A stretch of DNA of 9,388 bases from JAXHLG01 sp046497225 (GTDB lineage Bacteria; Patescibacteriota; Minisyncoccia; Moranbacterales; DUUL01), in contig JAWOGA010000075.1 of NCBI GenBank assembly GCA_046497225.1, forward strand, positions 1-9,388. The letters run 5' to 3'. Positions 1 through 4,957 of the stretch are shown in pieces. Under the pieces are notes generated by a model, which did no database searches, had not been told where the DNA came from, and saw nothing but the letters and a program-made list of their open reading frames with translations. The translations under genes were made by a program, and so were the position numbers. The stretch's first letter is position 1. Each line of letters starts with the position of its first letter.

Positions 1-1143
1 ATGATTAGGGAAATCGGTTATTGCAATGGAATTGAGAATTATTCCCGGCATTTTGACGGACGCAAGCCCGGTGAAGCTCCCCACTCGCTTCTTTCTTATT
101 TCCCTCACAAACAAGACGGCACCCCGGATTTTTTAACCATTATTGATGAGTCACATGTAACCATTCCGCAAATTGCCGGAATGTATGCCGGAGACAGAGC
201 TAGGAAGGAAACTTTGATTGAGCACGGATTTCGTTTGCCTTCGGCAGTGGATAATCGACCGCTTAAATTTGATGAATTTCGAGAAAAAACCGGCCAAACT
301 CTTTTCACTTCCGCCACTCCGGCAAAGTTTGAAATGGAAAAAAGTTCCCAAATAGTAGAGCAAATTATCCGCCCCACCGGCTTAGTGGATCCGCAAGTGT
401 TTATTAAGCCGGTAGTGGAGAAAGGCAATTATCCGGGTCAAATAGGAAATTTTATCCGGGAAGCGGAAAAGGTTATTCAAAATGGAGGCCGGGTTTTGGC
501 TACCACTTTAACCAAAAAAATGGTGGAAGACTTGGCCGATTTCCTAGAAGAAAGAGATGTAAAAACTAAGTATTTACACAGCGAAATAAAAACCATAGAG
601 AGAATTGACATTCTAACTGAATTTAGAAAAGGAGAATTTGACTGTTTAGTCGGAGTAAATCTGCTCAGGGAAGGTTTGGATATGCCGGAGGTTTCTTTTA
701 TCGGAATATTTGACGCGGATAAAGAAGGATTTTTAAGGTCGGAAACTTCTTTAATTCAAACCATAGGCAGAGCGGCCAGAAATGTGGAAGGGAAAGTCAT
801 TTTATATGCCGACAAGGTTACCGGTTCACTCAAAAGAGCGGTAGACGAGACCCGCAGGAGAAGAAAAATTCAGTTGGCATATAACAAAAAACACGGAATT
901 ACGCCTCAGACCATCTCCAAAACCATTCATGACATCACCGACCAAATTAAGACCGAAAGAGAAAAAACGGCCGAAAATGTTTTGGAGTTGGAATTGAAAA
1001 ACAAGAAGCCCAAACAGTTAATCAAAGAGAAAAAAGCCAAAATGGACGAAGCGGTAAAAGTCATGGATTTTGAGACAGCAGCAATTATTAGAGATGAAAT
1101 TAAAGTTTTGGAAAAAAACAAGATTGACTTTAAAAAAAGTTAG
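1..1143 (+). CDS. uvrB: UvrABC system protein B (excinuclease subunit B), C-terminal part, cut by the window edge
   Basis: UvrB is the helicase-like damage-verification subunit of nucleotide excision repair. UvrA loads it onto DNA, and it then recruits UvrC. The 380 residues here match the second half of the family. Walker B/motif II DESH lies at residues 49-52, the SAT motif at 104-106, helicase motif V (NLLREGLDMPE) at 220-230, and motif VI (QTIGRAAR) at 253-260. The UVR motif that binds UvrC and UvrA lies at about 338-373. Walker A and the beta-hairpin are missing because they lie upstream of the window. The ATG at position 1 aligns with an internal Met of full-length UvrB (about 670 residues), so it is not the true start. 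The stop is TAG. uvrA follows 145 bp downstream on the same strand, the usual functional partnership. Identification is very secure. Confidence 0.97.
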   Translation: MIREIGYCNGIENYSRHFDGRKPGEAPHSLLSYFPHKQDGTPDFLTIIDESHVTIPQIAGMYAGDRARKETLIEHGFRLPSAVDNRPLKFDEFREKTGQTLFTSATPAKFEMEKSSQIVEQIIRPTGLVDPQVFIKPVVEKGNYPGQIGNFIREAEKVIQNGGRVLATTLTKKMVEDLADFLEERDVKTKYLHSEIKTIERIDILTEFRKGEFDCLVGVNLLREGLDMPEVSFIGIFDADKEGFLRSETSLIQTIGRAARNVEGKVILYADKVTGSLKRAVDETRRRRKIQLAYNKKHGITPQTISKTIHDITDQIKTEREKTAENVLELELKNKKPKQLIKEKKAKMDEAVKVMDFETAAIIRDEIKVLEKNKIDFKKS

Positions 1144-1153
1144 AATCCAAGAT

Positions 1154-1276
1154 AATTCAAAATTGAAAAATCAAAAGTCAAAATGACAATGTAAAATTAA
1201 AAAATATTTATTTAAAATTCATTACATTTTACATTTTTATTTGTCATTTTGCATTTTGCATTTTGAGGTTTGCATT
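1154..1276. repeat. Inverted pair of degenerate 7-bp repeat arrays between uvrB and uvrA
   Basis: The left arm (1154-1195) reads as six 7-mers: AATTCAA, AATTGAA, AAATCAA, AAGTCAA, AATGACA and ATGTAAA. The right arm (1221-1276) reads as eight: ATTACAT, TTTACAT, TTTTATT, TGTCATT, TTGCATT, TTGCATT, TTGAGGT and TTGCATT. It includes three perfect copies of CATTTTG (1245-1265). The arms are roughly reverse complements around an A/T centre near 1200-1215, so the transcript could fold into a long imperfect hairpin ending about 12 bases before the uvrA start. There is no clear U-tract terminator. The periodicity is seen directly; its origin and role are unknown. Confidence 0.75.
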
Positions 1277-1288
1277 TAATACAACACA

Positions 1289-3874
1289 ATGGAAGAAAAA
1301 ATCATCATCAGGGGCGCTAAGACCCACAATTTAAAAAATATTAACGTAGAAATACCCAGGAATAAGATGGTTGTTTTTACGGGTTTATCCGGATCGGGGA
1401 AGTCCTCGCTGGCTTTTGATACCATTTTCGCCGAAGGGCAGAGAAGATACGTGGAATCGCTTTCCACTTACGCAAGGCAATTTTTGCGCCAAATGCAGAA
1501 ACCGGACGTAGAAGAAATTTCCGGATTATCTCCGGCTATTTCCATTGACCAGAAAAGCCGCTCTGGCAATCCGCGTTCCACGGTGGCCACTATTACCGAG
1601 ATTTATGATTATCTCCGGGTTCTTTTTGCCCGCGTAGGTAAACCCTACTGTTTGGAGTGCGGTAGAGAGATTAGGAAATTAACTCAGGAAGAAATCCAAG
1701 AAACGATCATCAATGTTATTAAAAAATTTAATGACAAAAAATCCGCAAAAAAGCTGTTAGGCATAGAATATAATGATCTTAAAATTAAAATTTTTGCGCC
1801 TGTTGTGATGGGACGCAAAGGCGAGTATTACCAGCTTTTATATAATCTGCTTAATAAGGGATATGAAAAAGTCAAAGTAGATGGAGAGTTAAAAAGTTTG
1901 CGCGAGAGAATTATTTTGGAAAAAAACAAGAGGCATGACATAGATTTACTAATAGATGAGATATATGTAACCGATTTACAATACAGTGAAAAAGACACTC
2001 GGGACAGAATTTCCGAAGCTTTGGAGGCCTCTTTGGGCGAGGCTAAAGGTTTGGTTAAAATAGAGCAGCCCAATGGAAAAGAAAAAATTATCTCAGCTGA
2101 ATTTATGTGCCCCTACGACGGTTTTTCTTTTCCCGAGATTGAACCAAGGCTGTTTTCTTTCAATTCTCCTTATGGGGCTTGTCCGGCTTGTAACGGCTTG
2201 GGAACCAAAGGGTTTTTCAGTAAAAGAGTTTGTCCGGTTTGCCAGGGAGCGCGCTTGAGACCGGAGGCGTTAAATGTTTTTATTAAGCAAAAAGGAGAAG
2301 ACAGCGGAAAAAACATTGTGGAAGTCTCTAATATGTCTATTAAAGACGCCTATAATTTTTTTAATAGTCTGGATTTGTCGGAAAAAGACAAAGAAATCTC
2401 CAAAAATGTAGTTAAGGAAATTATCGGCCGGCTGAAATTTATGAAAGACGTCGGGATTGAATATTTGACCTTAAGCCGTAAAGCCGGAACTCTTTCTGGA
2501 GGAGAATCCCAGAGAATCAGACTGGCTTCTCAATTAGGCTCCGGACTAGTGGGCGCTTTGTATGTCTTGGATGAGCCCACAATCGGACTGCATAAAAGAG
2601 ATAATGACAGGCTATTGACTACCCTTTTAAACCTCCGCGATTTGGGAAACACCATTATTGCCGTAGAGCATGACGAAGACACTATTTTCGCTTCTGATTA
2701 CATCGTTGACCTTGGCCCCGGCGCGGGAGTGCACGGAGGCGAAGTGGTAGTTGCTGATGACTTAGCCAAACTAATAGAAGCTCCAAAAAACAATTTCGGC
2801 TCCTTAACGCTGGATTATTTAAGAGGCGAGAAGAAAATTAAGCTTCCGGAAAGAAGAAGAACCGCCGGCAAAGGCGAGATTAAAATCCGAGGAGGAAAAG
2901 TTTTTAACATTAAAAATATGAATGTAGATGTCCCGCTGGGCAAGTTAATTGGATTAACCGGAGTTTCCGGCTCCGGAAAATCCAGTTTTATGTATGAAAT
3001 ATTACACAAAAATTTATACACCAAAAACTTCCGCCACAACAAAAAATTTGAACCTATCAACTGCTCCCGTTTTGAAGGAGATGAAGATATTTACAGAACA
3101 ATTATGATAGATCAAACCCCCATAGGAAGAACTCCCAGATCCAATCCGGCCACTTACACGGGAGCTTTTACTCACATTCGGGACTTATTCGCTTCCACCA
3201 AAGAGGCCAAAGCCAGAGGGTGGAAACCGGGGAGGTTTTCTTTTAACGTAAAAGGAGGAAGATGTGAGGCTTGCGGCGGTAACGGAATGGTTTCGGTGGA
3301 AATGCATTTCTTGCCGACGGTTTATGTAGAATGCGATGTTTGCAAAGGGAAAAGATTTATGAAAGAAACATTGGAGGTTAAATACAAGGGCAAAAATATC
3401 TATGAAGTTTTGAAAATGACTATTGAAGAAGCAACGATATTCTTTCAAGACATCCCGGCAATTTACGATAGATTAAAAACTCTGCAAGACGTGGGATTGG
3501 GTTATTTGGAGCTGGGTCAATCCGCCACCACTCTCTCCGGCGGGGAAGCCCAAAGAGTAAAAATCGCCTCGGAGCTATACCGTCCTCAAACCAAAAAAAC
3601 TTTTTACTTTTTGGACGAGCCGACAGTGGGACTGCATTACGATGATGTGCGTAAATTGATTGAAATAGTTCAAAAACTAGTAGACAGAGGTAATTCCGTG
3701 ATGGTTTTGGAACACAACCTGGAACTTATCAAATGCGCGGATTATATTATTGACATCGGACCGGAAGGCGGAGACGAAGGAGGAAAAGTGGTAGCGGCGG
3801 GGACGCCGGAGGAAATAGTTGAACAAAGGAATAAATCTTACACAGGGAAATATTTGAAAAATTATTTGAGATAA
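1289..3874 (+). CDS. uvrA: UvrABC system protein A (excinuclease ATPase subunit A), short form lacking the insertion domain
   Basis: UvrA is the dimeric tandem ABC ATPase that finds bulky DNA lesions and loads UvrB. It has Walker A motifs at 32-40 (GLSGSGKSS) and 558-566 (GVSGSGKSS), LSGGE signatures at 402-406 and 749-753, and Walker B motifs at 425-431 and 773-779. The UvrB-binding domain lies at about 131-265. The C-terminal zinc finger is intact (C659, C662, C682, C685). Two things are odd. The motif usually read CPxC is CPYD (C274, D277), paired with C121-x2-C124 upstream. And only 13 residues separate C301 (CPAC) from C315 (CPVC), where UvrA normally carries an insertion domain of about 110 residues. 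This explains the 861-residue length against 940 in E. coli. The start at 1289 gives the standard N-terminus, and no Shine-Dalgarno sequence precedes it. Identification is certain. Confidence 0.99.
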   Translation: MEEKIIIRGAKTHNLKNINVEIPRNKMVVFTGLSGSGKSSLAFDTIFAEGQRRYVESLSTYARQFLRQMQKPDVEEISGLSPAISIDQKSRSGNPRSTVATITEIYDYLRVLFARVGKPYCLECGREIRKLTQEEIQETIINVIKKFNDKKSAKKLLGIEYNDLKIKIFAPVVMGRKGEYYQLLYNLLNKGYEKVKVDGELKSLRERIILEKNKRHDIDLLIDEIYVTDLQYSEKDTRDRISEALEASLGEAKGLVKIEQPNGKEKIISAEFMCPYDGFSFPEIEPRLFSFNSPYGACPACNGLGTKGFFSKRVCPVCQGARLRPEALNVFIKQKGEDSGKNIVEVSNMSIKDAYNFFNSLDLSEKDKEISKNVVKEIIGRLKFMKDVGIEYLTLSRKAGTLSGGESQRIRLASQLGSGLVGALYVLDEPTIGLHKRDNDRLLTTLLNLRDLGNTIIAVEHDEDTIFASDYIVDLGPGAGVHGGEVVVADDLAKLIEAPKNNFGSLTLDYLRGEKKIKLPERRRTAGKGEIKIRGGKVFNIKNMNVDVPLGKLIGLTGVSGSGKSSFMYEILHKNLYTKNFRHNKKFEPINCSRFEGDEDIYRTIMIDQTPIGRTPRSNPATYTGAFTHIRDLFASTKEAKARGWKPGRFSFNVKGGRCEACGGNGMVSVEMHFLPTVYVECDVCKGKRFMKETLEVKYKGKNIYEVLKMTIEEATIFFQDIPAIYDRLKTLQDVGLGYLELGQSATTLSGGEAQRVKIASELYRPQTKKTFYFLDEPTVGLHYDDVRKLIEIVQKLVDRGNSVMVLEHNLELIKCADYIIDIGPEGGDEGGKVVAAGTPEEIVEQRNKSYTGKYLKNYLR

Positions 3875-3907
3875 TTTGTAATTTGTTATTGGCAATTGGC
3901 AATTTGA
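3873..3907. repeat. Second 7-bp repeat array, overlapping the uvrA stop codon
   Basis: There are five consecutive 7-mers in exact register: AATTTGT, AATTTGT, TATTGGC, AATTGGC and AATTTGA. The first begins inside the uvrA TAA stop (3872-3874). The unit resembles the upstream array in period and A/T-rich make-up but not in exact sequence. uvrA is thus flanked on both sides by heptad arrays. Confidence 0.65.
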
Positions 3908-3912
3908 ATAAT

Positions 3913-3927
3913 AAAAAAAGAGCCTCA
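3913..3927 (-). terminator. Possible minus-strand terminator remnant (GAGGCTC followed by a T-tract)
   Basis: Read on the minus strand, this is GAGGCTC followed by seven T. The same 14 bases (AAAAAAAGAGCCTC on plus) occur at 8793-8806, where they form half of a convincing terminator. Here the complementary arm is poor: TGAGGC at 3980-3985 can pair with GCCTCA at 3922-3927, but only across a 52-base loop. It may be a degraded or long-loop terminator for the small minus-strand ORF beside it, or the arm of another RNA structure. Confidence 0.25.
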
Positions 3928-4059
3928 TTAGGGGGTATCTGCTAGCTCAATCCTTTGCTTTGCATAAATCTTGATCAATTGAGGCGTAGATGAGAATGTC
4001 AATCCAAGCGGAGAAGTTAATTCCAGGGAATTTAAGGTGAATGCTGGTATTTTTTGCAT
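3928..4059 (-). CDS. Possible small protein of 43 residues, unrecognised
   Basis: A complete ATG-to-TAA reading frame (begins MQKIPAFTLNSLELT, ends KQRIELADTP) fills most of the gap between uvrA and the ferritin-like gene. It runs opposite to uvrA and diverges from the next gene. A weak purine run (AAAGAAA) precedes the ATG, and a TATAAT box on the minus strand lies at 4085-4090, 26 bases upstream of the ATG. No good -35 is visible. The stop lies directly next to a GAGGCTC plus T-tract. The frame has no recognisable domain, signal peptide or membrane helix. A 43-codon frame can arise by chance, and the stretch could equally be a gene remnant or a non-coding RNA. Confidence 0.25.
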   Translation of the reverse strand: MQKIPAFTLNSLELTSPLGLTFSSTPQLIKIYAKQRIELADTP

Positions 4060-4100
4060 AGTTTCTTTTTTTATCTTATATGTTATTATATTCATATAAC
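4053..4100 (+). promoter_or_regulatory. Candidate promoter region of the ferritin-like gene, possibly bidirectional
   Basis: Plus-strand hexamers TTTGCA (4053-4058) and TTATAT (4076-4081) are separated by 17 bases. Further -10-like boxes (TATTAT, TATATT) lie at 4084-4092. The stretch 4082-4100 carries GTTAT and ATAAC arms around a 9-base spacer, a possible operator or chance. On the minus strand a TATAAT box at 4085-4090 faces the small ORF. The A/T richness makes any single box weak evidence. Confidence 0.3.
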
Positions 4101-4114
4101 AATTAAAAAATAAA

Positions 4115-4576
4115 ATGGGTCCTAAACAAAAACAAATAGAAATTGTCGATTTAATGATTCAGCACGAGCTGGCTATCGGAGATCTTTACAAAACTTGTGT
4201 CGAAATTTTTCCCGAAGAAGAAAAATTTTGGGAGGAGATATCTTCAGAGGAAAGGATGCATGCTCGTTGGTTAGAAGATTTAAAAGAAAAAATTGAAAAA
4301 GGAACTGTATATGTCAATACTTCTAAATTTACTCCGCAGAGTATAAAAACATCTCTTCAGTATATTAAAGAAGAGGAAGATGAAATTCAAAAAGGCAATT
4401 CTGACTTAAAGAAATCATTCGGCCTCGCTCTTGATTTAGAAAATGCCTTACTTGAAGGGGGAAATCTTAAAATATTTGAAGCAAACGACTCCCAATTAAA
4501 GCATTTTCTTAATTTCTTATCAGAAGAAACAAAAGAGCATGCTAAAAAAATAAAAAATAAATTGGAGCCCTTCTAG
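4115..4576 (+). CDS. Small ferritin-like (rubrerythrin-type) four-helix protein without a rubredoxin domain
   Basis: At 153 residues the protein is almost wholly helical and fits a ferritin-like/rubrerythrin diiron bundle. The likely carboxylate and His ligands are E18 in helix 1 (IQHELAIGDLY), E46-x2-H49 in helix 2 (SSEERMHARWL), E109 in helix 3 (LALDLENALLE) and E138/H142 in helix 4 (SEETKEHAKKI). Helix 4 lacks the canonical Glu three residues before His, because T139 sits there, so the metal site may be incomplete. There is no C-terminal CxxC rubredoxin domain and no signal peptide, so it should be cytoplasmic. Family members reduce peroxide or handle iron; this role is inferred only. It has its own promoter-like region and its own terminator, so it is probably monocistronic. 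No Shine-Dalgarno sequence precedes the ATG. The fold call is fairly firm, the exact function is not. Confidence 0.75.
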   Translation: MGPKQKQIEIVDLMIQHELAIGDLYKTCVEIFPEEEKFWEEISSEERMHARWLEDLKEKIEKGTVYVNTSKFTPQSIKTSLQYIKEEEDEIQKGNSDLKKSFGLALDLENALLEGGNLKIFEANDSQLKHFLNFLSEETKEHAKKIKNKLEPF

Positions 4577-4585
4577 GGCTCTTTT
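4565..4585 (+). terminator. Intrinsic terminator overlapping the end of the ferritin-like gene
   Basis: A perfect 6-bp stem, GAGCCC (4565-4570) with GGGCTC (4576-4581), closes a 5-base loop (TTCTA) and is followed by TTTT and more T-rich sequence. The TAG stop codon (4574-4576) lies in the loop and first stem base, so the last codons of the gene encode the hairpin. Confidence 0.85.
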
Positions 4586-4632
4586 AAATTTATTTATTAG
4601 GCTGTCCAGCGTTATTTGCATCTTAAATCCTA

Positions 4633-4660
4633 TTGACTTTATTTTTGAATAAGATAATAT
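4633..4660 (+). promoter_or_regulatory. Candidate sigma70-type promoter
   Basis: TTGACT (4633-4638) and TAATAT (4655-4660) are separated by 16 bases, just downstream of the preceding terminator. It points towards the amidase gene, about 290 bases away. The -35 is good, the -10 moderate. Confidence 0.4.
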
Positions 4661-4853
4661 ATAGATGAATTAACGTAAAAAATGAATTAATAAAGAAAAA
4701 AACTAAAAACAAAGATTAAAAAATCCTATTTATTGCTTCAAAAGTACTGTTAAATTTCAAGGAATAAAAATTCTTAAAAGAAACTACTTTAAAAAATACC
4801 CTGAATTTTTAAGTATATAATTTTTTTTTGGTTGCAAAATCAAACAAAAAATT

Positions 4854-4872
4854 CGGCGCAGAATACCCGCCG
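4854..4872. other. GC-rich hairpin in the amidase leader
   Basis: CGGCG (4854-4858) pairs with CGCCG (4868-4872) around a 9-base loop. It is the only G/C-rich patch in this leader. TTTT follows on plus, and on the minus strand AATTTTTTG follows, so it could be a weak terminator in either direction or a structure in the leader RNA. Confidence 0.4.
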
Positions 4873-4957
4873 GTTTTAGAACACTTCTCTTTTTAATATG
4901 TTGAATTTATATTTGAAAAAATAATAGAAAAGTAATTTAAAAATTAAATAAAAACAA

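Larger units (their letters stand above)
4586..4957 (+). other. A/T-rich non-coding stretch, probable long leader of the amidase gene
   Basis: About 370 bases lie between the ferritin-like terminator and the amidase start, with no convincing reading frame on either strand. It holds a -35/-10 pair at 4633-4660, a lone TATAAT box at 4816-4821 without a good -35, a run of nine T (4821-4829), and one GC-rich hairpin in otherwise A/T DNA at 4854-4872. If the first promoter is used, the amidase mRNA would have a leader of about 290 bases. A separate small RNA is also possible. I recognise no riboswitch. Confidence 0.45.

Noticed and set aside
1..3. ATG at the first base as the start of a 380-residue protein
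   Set aside because: The sequence matches UvrB from its middle onward and lacks Walker A, so this ATG is internal and the gene is cut by the window edge.
1245..1265. Three CATTTTG copies as a CRISPR-like or transposon-end repeat
   Set aside because: The units are 7 bases, directly adjacent and degenerate at the sides. There are no spacers, no cas genes and no transposase.
4766..4809. AAAAATTC / GAATTTTT inverted repeat in the amidase leader
   Set aside because: The arms are purely A/T-rich with a loop of about 30 bases, easily produced by chance in this composition.
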